Shown: positions 52,057-60,571 of the stretch, one piece after another
How the letters are laid out: every line of letters begins with the position of its first letter
How positions within the stretch are numbered: position 1 is the stretch's first letter
Assembly (NCBI GenBank): GCA_024691305.1
Contig: JAILNS010000032.1
Coordinates: 48,566-112,565 of the forward strand
Source of the DNA: Lachnospiraceae bacterium
Lineage (GTDB): Bacteria; Bacillota; Clostridia; Lachnospirales; Lachnospiraceae
Direction: 5' to 3'
DNA length: 64,000 nt
Position numbers and translations under genes: made by a program
Notes under the pieces: model-generated
Seen by the model: only the letters and a program-made list of their open reading frames with translations
Databases searched by the model: none
Told to the model about the DNA's origin: nothing

Positions 52057-53283
52057 ATGAGTGATGGGAATTCTGTAAAAAAAGAATTACAGGCAAAGCT
52101 GATAAATAAAATAGATTACTCACGGGACACAACGGACGAAGAACTCTATGAACTGATCGATGAGACGATCATAAACGAGAGCCGGGAGAAGCATCTAAAT
52201 CTTGTTGAGAGGGAGACCCTTAGAAAGAAACTATTTCATGCTTTGAGGAAACTGGATATCTTACAGGATCTTGTTGATGATCCGGGTGTGACCGAGATCA
52301 TGATCAACGGACCGGATACCATATTTATTGAGAGGGCCGGATCTCTCATGCGATATCCTATGAGATTTGAGTCAAAAGAGAAACTTGAAGATGTTATACA
52401 GCAGATAGTATCCGGATGTAACAGAGTCGTAAACGAAGCAAATCCCATTGTGGATGCAAGACTTGAAAACGGGTCGAGAGTAAATATAGTACTTGCTCCG
52501 GTTGCTCTAAACGGGCCGATAGTGACGATAAGACGTTTTCCGGACAAACCTATATCTATGGATGATCTTATATCATTCGGATCTTTGAGAAAGGATATCG
52601 CGGACAAATTGGCAGATCTTGTAAGAGCCAGGTACAACATTTTTATAAGCGGAGGCACGGGCTCCGGAAAGACTACTTTTCTGAATGCACTTTCTGCGTA
52701 TATCCCCAAAGATGAGAGGATCATAACCATTGAAGATAACGCTGAATTGCAGATCATCGACCTTCCGAATCTTGTGAAGCTTGAAACGAGGAATGCAAAT
52801 GTCGAAGGGTGTCGTGAGATCACAATAAGAGACCTTATTAAATCGAGTCTCAGGATGCGTCCGGACCGGGTTGTTGTGGGCGAGGTAAGAGGAGGCGAGG
52901 CCTTCGATATGATGCAGGCTATGAATACAGGACATGACGGCTCCATGTCCACGGGACATGCTAACAGCTGTAAGGATATGCTCTCAAGACTCGAGAATAT
53001 GATCCTTATGGGAATGGAATTGCCGCTTAGTGCCATCAGGCGTCAGATAGCTTCCGGTATAGATCTGATAGTACATCTGGGAAGGTTAAGAGACAGGTCG
53101 CGAAGGGTGCTTGAAATAACCGAGATCATAGATAACGGAACTGACGAGATTGGCAGAAATGTGTTGTACAGATTTATGGAGACAGGAGTTGACGAAAACG
53201 ACCGGATCATCGGAGAACTTATCAAAGAAAACGAACTTATCTGCAAAGATAAACTGTATGCGGCAGGGATCACAGCATGGTGA
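52057..53283 (+). CDS. cpaF: Tad secretion ATPase CpaF/TadA
   Basis: About 408 residues from ATG 52057 (TAGGAG 10 bases upstream; ATG 52006 also in frame but gives an atypical N-terminus). Start of the conserved part is LINKIDYSRDTTDEELYELID, followed by VDDPGVTEIMINGPD, Walker A SGGTGSGKTTFLNAL, Asp box region IITIEDNAELQI, Walker B RPDRVVVGEVRGGEAFDMMQAMNTGHDGSMSTGHAN with His box. Hexameric motor that drives pilin assembly. Named TadA in some systems, not to be confused with the deaminase at 16570. Confidence 0.95.
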   Translation: MSDGNSVKKELQAKLINKIDYSRDTTDEELYELIDETIINESREKHLNLVERETLRKKLFHALRKLDILQDLVDDPGVTEIMINGPDTIFIERAGSLMRYPMRFESKEKLEDVIQQIVSGCNRVVNEANPIVDARLENGSRVNIVLAPVALNGPIVTIRRFPDKPISMDDLISFGSLRKDIADKLADLVRARYNIFISGGTGSGKTTFLNALSAYIPKDERIITIEDNAELQIIDLPNLVKLETRNANVEGCREITIRDLIKSSLRMRPDRVVVGEVRGGEAFDMMQAMNTGHDGSMSTGHANSCKDMLSRLENMILMGMELPLSAIRRQIASGIDLIVHLGRLRDRSRRVLEITEIIDNGTDEIGRNVLYRFMETGVDENDRIIGELIKENELICKDKLYAAGITAW

Positions 53284-54028
53284 AAAACTGATCGATTACA
53301 GAAATTATCACTATACGCCTGCGGAATTTGTCTTAAATGTTTTGATAGGATCGATCCTTGCATGGGCGATCGGACATTTCTTTTATGACTCTCTTATAGT
53401 ATCAGCTTCACTGCTCGTATTTATGCCTTTTTTCCTAAATTACAGGAGAAAAGATTACGGACGAAAGAGAAGGGACGATCTGAAACTTCAGTTTAAGGAT
53501 GCGGTAAACTCTATATCCGCAAATCAAAAAGCCGGATATTCCATAGAGAATTCATTCAGGGAAGCCTTGCATGACATGGTTCTTTTATATGGCGTAAAAA
53601 GCATCATCGTAAAAGAACTTGATTATATAAGGAGAGGACTTGATAACAATCTCGTGCTTGAACAGATGCTTCTTGATCTTGGCGTAAGGAGCGGGATAGA
53701 CGATATTAAGCAGTTTAGCGAAGTCTTTGCTATAGCCAAAAGAAGCGGTGGAAACCTGACCGAAACGATAGCAACTACAGCGCTGATAATAGAACAAAAA
53801 TCGGACGTGGAACAGGAAATAGATGTCATGATCAGTTCCAGACGTATGGAATCGAATGTCATGAGTCTTGTACCCTTTTTTATGATCCTTTATATGGATA
53901 TTTCTTCTGCAGGTTTTTTTGACAGCCTGTATCACAACATCGCAGGTATCGCGATAATGAGTGTTTGCCTGGTGATCTATGTAGCTGCGTACCTGATCTC
54001 ACAGAGATTGGTTGATATACGCATATAA
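53258..54028 (+). CDS. tadB: TadB-like inner membrane platform protein (T2SSF domain)
   Basis: About 256 residues from ATG 53258, overlapping cpaF by 26 bases; no strong ribosome site, so translational coupling is likely. Two membrane helices near 25-60, a T2SSF domain (LQFKDAVNSISANQKAGYSIENSFREAL ... VFAIAKRSGGNLTETIATTALIIEQKSDVEQEI) and two C-terminal helices. It forms the platform with TadC and couples CpaF to the growing pilus. Confidence 0.85.
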   Translation: MRQGSQHGEKLIDYRNYHYTPAEFVLNVLIGSILAWAIGHFFYDSLIVSASLLVFMPFFLNYRRKDYGRKRRDDLKLQFKDAVNSISANQKAGYSIENSFREALHDMVLLYGVKSIIVKELDYIRRGLDNNLVLEQMLLDLGVRSGIDDIKQFSEVFAIAKRSGGNLTETIATTALIIEQKSDVEQEIDVMISSRRMESNVMSLVPFFMILYMDISSAGFFDSLYHNIAGIAIMSVCLVIYVAAYLISQRLVDIRI

Positions 54029-54049
54029 TCTTTTGAAAGTCGGGAGAGG

Positions 54050-55549
54050 ATGATGATCTTCTTATACATCTTTATCTTAGCCATAATAATGATCCTTTGG
54101 CTTTATGCACGGATATCCAACACAAGCTCACCTCTGGTAGAGAAAGGCTATTCATGGGTCCTTCGGACCCCGGCCTCTCAGATCTACACCTGGGGCTTGA
54201 AGGTTTCCGAAAGGATACATAAGGGGCGTGGTGGCTTGAGTAAAAAGGTTATAAAAGACCGGAAGCTGATCCGCGACTTACAGACACTGAATCCCGGTGA
54301 GCCGCCGGAGCGTCAGATAGCAAGATATCGTATCGAACAGATATCGACAGTCATGCTGATAATAGGTGTGGGTGCTTTTATATGTCTTTTGGTGTCGATA
54401 GCTTCTGCACAGGAAGGCGTACTTAAAGAGGGGGACGTGATCTACAGGAGTAATTATGGCGGTATGAATGTAGACGCGGACCTGTCTGCCGGGATCACAG
54501 TGGATGATGTGGGGAATGAACTTCCGATAACGATAAGCGTTGAACCACGAATTTATTCCACCGCGCAGGCGGACGAACTGTTTGAAGATATGTCGGTAAA
54601 GATTGATTCAATTCTGCTTGGAACAAACGACAGTCCCGAACACATTCTTTATCCTGTCTCACTGGTTAAAACTGTTGAAGGATATCCTTTTTCGATCAAC
54701 TGGGAATGCAGCAATTACGAACTTATAGATTATGACGGTGTTGTGCATAATGAAGAACTGGTTTCACCAGAGATAGTCACGCTTAAAGCAGATTGTTTAT
54801 ATATGGGAGAGCACAGGATCTTAGTCAGAGATCTCCGGGTATGTCCGAGAGAACTAAGCAGGGAAGAGCAGATAACGGAAGAGATCTTAAGTGCGATAGA
54901 GGAAGCGGATGAATCAAGTAAGACCGATGAGGCCATAAAACTTCCGGAGACGATATCCGAAGGCTTCATATCCTGGTCGGAAAAAATCGACGATATCAGT
55001 CCGATGATAATGGCTGCGATGATCGCACTTGCAATGATCTTTATTCCATATAAAGAGACTGAAATAGGATCTAAGCTGAAAGCCCGCTCAAGGGATCTGC
55101 TCATAGATTATCCGTCATTTGTATCTCAGCTGACCTTGTATATGGGAGCGGGGATGAGTGTGAGAAATTGTCTTTTGCGATTGGGCCATAAGGCAGGTAA
55201 TATACCTGAACACGACAGATCCTATCTGGAAAAGGAACTTGTCATATGCGCACATGAACTTGAAGTGGGGATATCTGAAACTGAGGCGGTGGAGAACTTT
55301 GCAAAGAGGTGCGGGACCCGCGAGTATATGAGATTTGGAGCACTACTTATCCAGAACATGAAAAAGGGAAGTACCGACCTGATCGGGATGCTTCGCGAAG
55401 AGTCTGACGATGCGTTTACTCTCAGAAAAAACGAAGCGCGAAAACTTGGCGAAGAGGCATCCACGAAGATGCTCCTTCCCATGGTAATGATGCTTACGGT
55501 TGTCATGATAATAATCATGGTACCTGCATATATGTCATTTTCATCATAA
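54050..55549 (+). CDS. tadC: Enlarged TadC-like platform protein with extracytoplasmic insertion
   Basis: 499 residues versus roughly 280-320 in common TadC proteins. One helix at 2-18, a cytoplasmic stretch, helix at about 103-121, then some 200 hydrophilic residues (SAQEGVLKEGDVIYRSNYGG ... SEKIDDISPM) predicted outside, rich in beta-strand patterns such as NELPITISVEPRIY and TLKADCLYMGEHRILV. Next helix about 325-343, then the T2SSF domain (LLIDYPSFVSQLTLYMGAGMSVRNCLLRL ... RKLGEEASTKMLLPMVMML) and a last helix. The outside domain is not one I can name. ATG 54053 is an alternative start. Confidence 0.8.
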   Translation: MMIFLYIFILAIIMILWLYARISNTSSPLVEKGYSWVLRTPASQIYTWGLKVSERIHKGRGGLSKKVIKDRKLIRDLQTLNPGEPPERQIARYRIEQISTVMLIIGVGAFICLLVSIASAQEGVLKEGDVIYRSNYGGMNVDADLSAGITVDDVGNELPITISVEPRIYSTAQADELFEDMSVKIDSILLGTNDSPEHILYPVSLVKTVEGYPFSINWECSNYELIDYDGVVHNEELVSPEIVTLKADCLYMGEHRILVRDLRVCPRELSREEQITEEILSAIEEADESSKTDEAIKLPETISEGFISWSEKIDDISPMIMAAMIALAMIFIPYKETEIGSKLKARSRDLLIDYPSFVSQLTLYMGAGMSVRNCLLRLGHKAGNIPEHDRSYLEKELVICAHELEVGISETEAVENFAKRCGTREYMRFGALLIQNMKKGSTDLIGMLREESDDAFTLRKNEARKLGEEASTKMLLPMVMMLTVVMIIIMVPAYMSFSS

Positions 55550-55563
55550 ATAAGGAGGTTGTT

Positions 55564-55803
55564 ATGAAAGAAAAAATTATGAATGCATTAAATGCTGTGA
55601 GGGGTAAGGTAAGGGATTTCTTTTCCGAGGTATACGGTGCGGGTGATATTGCCGCAATGGATGACGGGATGGGAACTGTTGAAGTTATCCTTATCATTGT
55701 AGTTTTGATCGGGCTGGTTCTGATATTCAAAAAACAGATCAGAGCGATAGTGGAAACGATCATGAACAAGATCTCTTCAGATTCAGATGCAGTAATGTCA
55801 TGA
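55564..55803 (+). CDS. flp: Flp1-type major pilin
   Basis: 79 residues, TAAGGAGG 6 bases upstream. The type IVb/Flp1 prepilin signature is DDGMGTVEVILIIVVLIGLVLIFKKQIR; cleavage after DDG would leave Glu at position 5 of the mature pilin, as required for assembly. The leader of about 36 residues is longer than in proteobacterial Flp. C-terminus is short. Likely substrate of the prepilin peptidase at 50470 and the main subunit of the fibre. Confidence 0.9.
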   Translation: MKEKIMNALNAVRGKVRDFFSEVYGAGDIAAMDDGMGTVEVILIIVVLIGLVLIFKKQIRAIVETIMNKISSDSDAVMS

Positions 55804-57242
55804 GGTCGGGTGTCTTCAGACGGGGATACATGACGGTATACCTTTCATTGACACTCATGGTTCTTTTATCACTGATCCTGACTTTGGTTGAAGGGGCCAG
55901 GATCAGTGCAACGAGAATGAAGGCAGTATGTGTGGCTGACATCGGTATTAATTCTGTTTTGTCTGAGTTTAACAAGGCGCTATTTGAACAGTATGATCTG
56001 CTGTTTGTGGATACGACATACTGTGGCGGAGCAGGTGGGATCGATGCAGTACAGGCTCATCTTGCACATTATCTGACCATGAATCTTGATGAGTCGACTC
56101 CTTCACTGACGAGAGATCTTATGGGGATGAGACTTGAGAGTGCTGCAATTTTGGAACATGCACTTGCTACCGATAATGACGGAGAAGCGATACTCAGACA
56201 GGTGGCTGATTATATGGATACCACATTAAAAGGAGTATTGATCAGTCCGGTGGATGATGTCATGTCGGGATTTGATCATGGGGGTTTTAACTATGATACA
56301 AGTGCGATGCGTTCAGAAGTTCAGAGTCAGATAGATTCTACCGAGATTCCCATGGTTGAAAATGAAGAAGGTGAGCTTGTAGAAGTTCCGCTTAATAATC
56401 CTGCGGATAATGTGAATTCTATAAGAAGTGCTGGAATACTGGGCATGGTACTTGATGATACTTCGGTCATATCGGATGTTATAGTCGATACTTCGGAATA
56501 TATATCACACCGAGAGCTCATAGCGGGAAATGGAATAAGTGAGGAAGAACGAAGTGTAGGCCGTATGGCCGGACCGCTGACGTATGATGAGTACCTGTTT
56601 GAAAAGCTTGGAAGGTACGATCAGTTAAAAGAAGGTTCTCTTTTGGCATACGAGATAGAGTATGTGATCAAGGGGAATGATTCTGACTGGGATAACCTTG
56701 AAGATGTATGCAGGACTTTGTCTTTGTGGAGAGAAGGAGCAAATTTCACATATCTTTTAAGCGACAGCGGAAAGCAGGGTGAGGCAGAAGCGCTTGCAGC
56801 AACCTTGACAGCAGTTCTCATGGTTCCGGAACTTGCGGAACCCGTTAAGTGGGCAATACTTCTTGCATGGGCATATGTTGAAGCACTTCAGGATATAAAG
56901 ATACTTCTCGAGGGCGGCGGAGTGCCTGTCATTAAAACTGCAGAAACCTGGCATACGGACATATTCTCGTTATTTCATCCCAAAAGTGCTTTGAAAAGCT
57001 ATCCCGGACAGGAAGGCCCGCTTTATGGATCATATCTTCATGCGATGCTTCTCATGACCGGATTTGATAAAGTGTTCCCCCGATCACTGGATATCATGGA
57101 GATGGACGTAAGGCTTACGCCCGGTAATGGGGCATTTAAGATGGATTATTGTTTACAAAGTTTTTTGGCAGATATCGTTATGGGGTCGACTCATGGACAC
57201 AGAACAGAGGTGGTCAGACGAAGTGGATATTACTATGCATAG
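55800..57242 (+). CDS. DUF5702 protein, TadG-like minor pilus component
   Basis: 480 residues; start overlaps the pilin stop (ATGA). N-terminal RRGYMTVYLSLTLMVLLSLILTLVEGARISATRMKAVCVADIGINSVLSEFNKALFEQYDLLFVD is characteristic of DUF5702 proteins of Clostridial Tad clusters: a single TadG/TadE-like helix then a large extracytoplasmic domain. Two more hydrophobic stretches lie near 340-375. Probably a minor pseudopilin or tip-associated protein. Function not established. Confidence 0.82.
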   Translation: MRSGVFRRGYMTVYLSLTLMVLLSLILTLVEGARISATRMKAVCVADIGINSVLSEFNKALFEQYDLLFVDTTYCGGAGGIDAVQAHLAHYLTMNLDESTPSLTRDLMGMRLESAAILEHALATDNDGEAILRQVADYMDTTLKGVLISPVDDVMSGFDHGGFNYDTSAMRSEVQSQIDSTEIPMVENEEGELVEVPLNNPADNVNSIRSAGILGMVLDDTSVISDVIVDTSEYISHRELIAGNGISEEERSVGRMAGPLTYDEYLFEKLGRYDQLKEGSLLAYEIEYVIKGNDSDWDNLEDVCRTLSLWREGANFTYLLSDSGKQGEAEALAATLTAVLMVPELAEPVKWAILLAWAYVEALQDIKILLEGGGVPVIKTAETWHTDIFSLFHPKSALKSYPGQEGPLYGSYLHAMLLMTGFDKVFPRSLDIMEMDVRLTPGNGAFKMDYCLQSFLADIVMGSTHGHRTEVVRRSGYYYA

Positions 57243-58167
57243 GATCGTAAAACGGCATCTGATGAGGCTCTTTTGCAAAGTAGCGTTGTTAGTTTTCAAA
57301 AAGCATAAAGGCTTTCTCCGGACACATAAATGCCTTCAGGCAGGACATGCACAGATCATGAACAGATTTTGTTGCAGGAGAGTCTCATCAGGTGCCGCCG
57401 GATCCATGACGGTAGAAGCTGCTATGGTGGTTCCTTTTTTTATTTTTTGTGTGATCAATCTGCTTTTCGGTATTCAGGTAGTTGAAACCTCGAGCAGGAT
57501 CACGGCAGCTTTACACGAGACCGGTAACCGGATATGCAGTTACGGATATGCTATCGAACAAGGCATCGGCGATGGTGTACCGGCCGGGCTTGGCTCCACC
57601 GCGTATGCCATCGGATCGGTAGCAAAAGAACTGGGTGAAGTGACAGAGAAAAGGGGCGGAATACTGGGAGGAAGAGCAGGGCTTAATTACCTTGGATCTT
57701 CGGTGTTATCGGATGGTGGGGTGGTCAAACTCTCTGTTTCATATGCACTTAAATTTCCGGTCAAAATGGGGATCAGACCGTACCTTTTGGGCACATCTTA
57801 TTATGGTCATGCCTGGGTTGGATATGACGGGATAAATGCTGTGGCTCCGGCGACTGATGATGATCCGATAGTTTATGTTACAAAGAACGGATCGGTATAC
57901 CACACGGATATGAATTGCAGATATCTTAATCCCAGCACGAGAAGTGTTCCCGCAGCATCGGTTGATGATTTAAGGAACAAGGACGGAAAGAAATATTATG
58001 CCTGTGAAGTGTGCGGAGCCGGAGCGGGATTCGGGAGTGTATATATAACTGACTATGGAACCAGGTACCACAGCAATCTGTATTGTTCGGGAATAAAAAG
58101 AGAAATACTTGCGATACATTTATCGGAAGTCGGGGGACGGGGACCGTGCGCTATCTGTGGCAGATAA
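57235..58167 (+). CDS. TadE-like pseudopilin with two C-terminal Cys-rich repeats
   Basis: About 310 residues from ATG 57235 (8-base overlap with the DUF5702 gene); ATG 57193 gives 14 more residues. A basic N-terminus precedes the TadE motif GSMTVEAAMVVPFFIFCVINLLFGIQ. The C-terminal 100 residues hold two copies of a motif: VYVTKNGSVYHTDMNCRYL...YACEVCGA and VYITDYGTRYHSNLYCSGI...CAICG, that is Y-x-T-x-x-G-x-x-Y-H-x4-C followed by C-x-x-C. Each copy could bind one zinc with His and three Cys. Such domains occur at the ends of various secreted clostridial proteins. Confidence 0.8.
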   Translation: MHRIVKRHLMRLFCKVALLVFKKHKGFLRTHKCLQAGHAQIMNRFCCRRVSSGAAGSMTVEAAMVVPFFIFCVINLLFGIQVVETSSRITAALHETGNRICSYGYAIEQGIGDGVPAGLGSTAYAIGSVAKELGEVTEKRGGILGGRAGLNYLGSSVLSDGGVVKLSVSYALKFPVKMGIRPYLLGTSYYGHAWVGYDGINAVAPATDDDPIVYVTKNGSVYHTDMNCRYLNPSTRSVPAASVDDLRNKDGKKYYACEVCGAGAGFGSVYITDYGTRYHSNLYCSGIKREILAIHLSEVGGRGPCAICGR

Positions 58168-58580
58168 TACTTATAGGAATAATGTGCATCACAAGCGTGT
58201 TTGATATTAAGACTAAGCGGATACCATTTGTATGTATGTTATCGTTATTTGTTTACGCATTGATCTCGATATTGTTTTTTAAGTATGAAGGCTTTGAGTG
58301 GACCGATGTGGGATTATCCGTTATACCCGGATTATTCCTTGTGGCTTTGTCTTTTATTACGGAAGGGAAAGTAGGAATGGGTGACGGGATCGTGACGGCG
58401 GCACTCGGACCGGCTCTTGGTCTTGAAAAAAGCATTTATGTTCTTATGGGAGCGCTTATCCTAAACAGTTTATTATCCGGGATTTTGCTTTTGTTTAAAA
58501 AAGCCGGAAAAAATACGAGGATACCGTTTGTTCCTTTTTTGACGACAGCTTTGGGGGTGGTGACTTTTGTGTACATATGA
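58143..58580 (+). CDS. Second prepilin peptidase (A24), small
   Basis: About 145 residues from GTG 58143, preceded by a GGGGACGGGG purine run and overlapping the previous gene by 25 bases. Both catalytic Asp motifs are present: SVFDIKTKRIPF (D-x4-x-IP) and VGMGDGIVTAAL (GxGD). Four to five membrane helices. A second A24 peptidase within the same operon as the one at 50470 suggests different substrates, perhaps the TadE-like proteins that flank it. Confidence 0.8.
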   Translation, partial: TVRYLWQIILIGIMCITSVFDIKTKRIPFVCMLSLFVYALISILFFKYEGFEWTDVGLSVIPGLFLVALSFITEGKVGMGDGIVTAALGPALGLEKSIYVLMGALILNSLLSGILLLFKKAGKNTRIPFVPFLTTALGVVTFVYI

Positions 58581-59052
58581 ATACAGAACCCGGCTTAAAC
58601 CCGGAAAATATTTTGCTATGGGCGGTTATATGACAGTGGAAGCGGCCTTTGTTGTACCATGGGTTATCTTTATCATCGTCTGGCTCATATATCTGGGATA
58701 TTTTGAATATGACAGATGCTTGCTGTTTCAGGATAATTACACACTGGCGACGCAGACAGCTTCTAAGATCACTACTGTCGACGGGCAGCAGGAGTGGTTG
58801 AACACACAGATAGGATTCAGGTACGGAAATAAATATATGGGGAGCAGGAGCCTGGATGCCAAAGGGGAGGTTTCCGGAAGCAAAGTGAAGATCTCATCTT
58901 CTTTAAAAGTGTCGCATCCTTTAAGCTACGATGCGGGAATGATACCGGATTCAAATTGGAATATTTCCGACACGGTGGAGGCGGATAATTTTTCTTTTAC
59001 CAAAAGAATTCGTCTGTTTAGGGCAGCCGGGAGAGTTTTGGACGGAGGTTGA
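58567..59052 (+). CDS. TadE-like pseudopilin
   Basis: 161 residues from TTG 58567, behind a GGGGGTGGTGA purine run; ATG 58618 directly before the TadE motif is an alternative. MGGYMTVEAAFVVPWVIFIIVWLIYLGYFEYDRCLLFQDNY is a standard TadE start (G-x-M-T-V-E-A-A). The rest is a small extracytoplasmic domain with beta-strand character. Translationally overlaps the peptidase upstream by 14 bases. Confidence 0.8.
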   Translation: MCTYEYRTRLKPGKYFAMGGYMTVEAAFVVPWVIFIIVWLIYLGYFEYDRCLLFQDNYTLATQTASKITTVDGQQEWLNTQIGFRYGNKYMGSRSLDAKGEVSGSKVKISSSLKVSHPLSYDAGMIPDSNWNISDTVEADNFSFTKRIRLFRAAGRVLDGG

Positions 59053-59054
59053 TC

Positions 59055-60494
59055 ATGGATATCAATTATTATAAAGAAAATCATCGCAGTTATATGGTAA
59101 TTAAGAGAACCGAAGATATATCCATAACGGGATATCAGCAAAAAATGCTTGAGTGTAACAGGCTTATGCATCTGTTGCCTGCCAATACCAGATCCGTAAA
59201 CGGTGAGGAATTTATCTATTATGATATAACCTCAAAACTCACTTTAAGGCAGGTGTACGGAAGCAGAAATCTTGATATGGATGATATTGATTCTCTTATG
59301 AAAAGTATCAGGGAAGCATGCGAGGAGATTGACAGGTATCTGTTGGACGTTGGCCGGTTATGCATGGATCCGGATATGATCTTCTATAACTGTGCTGATA
59401 ATAAATATTCTTTTTTATATAATCTGTCGACATCCATAGAGGATATATCGGGAGGGCTTGCGTCGCTTATGGATTATCTTCTTGAACGTGTATTACCGGA
59501 AGATACTAAAGCTAACGACATGGTATACAGGATATATGACTACTATGAAAAAGGCGGAGGGGATATCTGGGATATTCTTATGATGTTTGACGCAGGGGAA
59601 AGCGAGGATAATGAAGTTAAGGCTGAGCCTGCTCCGAAAAAGATGATATCTCCTGCCGAAACCGAGATAAACGCCGTTGTATATGATTCGATATACGACG
59701 GAAGAGATGATAAGGACATTTATGTGGAACGGGAAGAGAAAGGCCAAAAGGAATCAGAGGGCTCACTTATAAACAGACTGTTCCCCACAGCTGTGCTTAC
59801 GACAGGAATCATAGGAACTATAGCGTGCATAGGAATATATTTCTTTTTATATTTAAATGACGATGAGAAACTCTTACTTATAGGGGCGTTTCTGTTATCG
59901 GTCATAGTTACGGCAGCAGGCGCAGTGTTTGTTATCAGAAGGAGGATCGGGAAGACCGGACCAAAACGATCGGAGATATCCGGTGATAATTATGAAGTGC
60001 CTGAACCTGCGTATGTTCAAAGGCAGATGCCGGATGTACATATGGATGATTTTGTGGCAAAACAGGCTACGCGTGTTGAAAGGCATCATTCTTCCGGGAA
60101 TATGCAAAATTCTCAAAACCACGATGTGAATAATGCTGTTGAAGAAGCACAGACGGTATTTTTTGATGACCATGCTGATTCCGGAAACTATAAATTATAT
60201 GCTCTGGACAGAAAAAACAAACAGCATATCGAACTTGATCATTTTCCCTGTACTATCGGTAAGCTGGCAGGATATGTGGATTGCTGTATAGATCATCCTT
60301 CGGTAAGCAGGCTTCATGCAAGAGTCGAAAAAGTGGATGATCAGTTGATTTTATCGGATTTAAACTCAACCAACGGCGTTTACTTGAATGGTATCAGGCT
60401 TCATCCTAACGAACAGCGAATGATAGAGACCGGAGATGAGATCAGGATCGGCAGCCTCAACTACTGTTTAAGATACAGCGGACTTGATGCATAG
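59055..60494 (+). CDS. DUF6382 and FHA domain membrane protein
   Basis: About 479 residues from ATG 59055 (GGAGG 6 bases upstream). N-terminal 170 residues form a DUF6382 domain (HRSYMVIKRTEDISITGYQQKML ... LDVGRLCMDPDMIFYN); two membrane helices at about 250-300 (TAVLTTGIIGTIACIGIYFFL and LLLIGAFLLSVIVTAAGAVFVI); C-terminal FHA domain (395-475) with GKLAG, SVSRLHARV and DLNSTNGVYLNG, which reads phosphothreonine. Both soluble parts should face the cytoplasm. Last gene of the Tad operon; it may link pilus activity to Ser/Thr kinase signalling. Confidence 0.87.
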   Translation: MDINYYKENHRSYMVIKRTEDISITGYQQKMLECNRLMHLLPANTRSVNGEEFIYYDITSKLTLRQVYGSRNLDMDDIDSLMKSIREACEEIDRYLLDVGRLCMDPDMIFYNCADNKYSFLYNLSTSIEDISGGLASLMDYLLERVLPEDTKANDMVYRIYDYYEKGGGDIWDILMMFDAGESEDNEVKAEPAPKKMISPAETEINAVVYDSIYDGRDDKDIYVEREEKGQKESEGSLINRLFPTAVLTTGIIGTIACIGIYFFLYLNDDEKLLLIGAFLLSVIVTAAGAVFVIRRRIGKTGPKRSEISGDNYEVPEPAYVQRQMPDVHMDDFVAKQATRVERHHSSGNMQNSQNHDVNNAVEEAQTVFFDDHADSGNYKLYALDRKNKQHIELDHFPCTIGKLAGYVDCCIDHPSVSRLHARVEKVDDQLILSDLNSTNGVYLNGIRLHPNEQRMIETGDEIRIGSLNYCLRYSGLDA

Positions 60495-60571
60495 GGTGTC
60501 AGATGAAGTGTGTTTTGCCTTCAGATATGATATACTTACGGAAGATAAGTAATACATATATCGGAGGTCAT

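Noticed and set aside
52236..53036. Long minus-strand open frame (266 codons)
   Set aside because: Antisense to cpaF, whose Walker motifs are unambiguous; the antisense product shows no domain and lacks a ribosome site.
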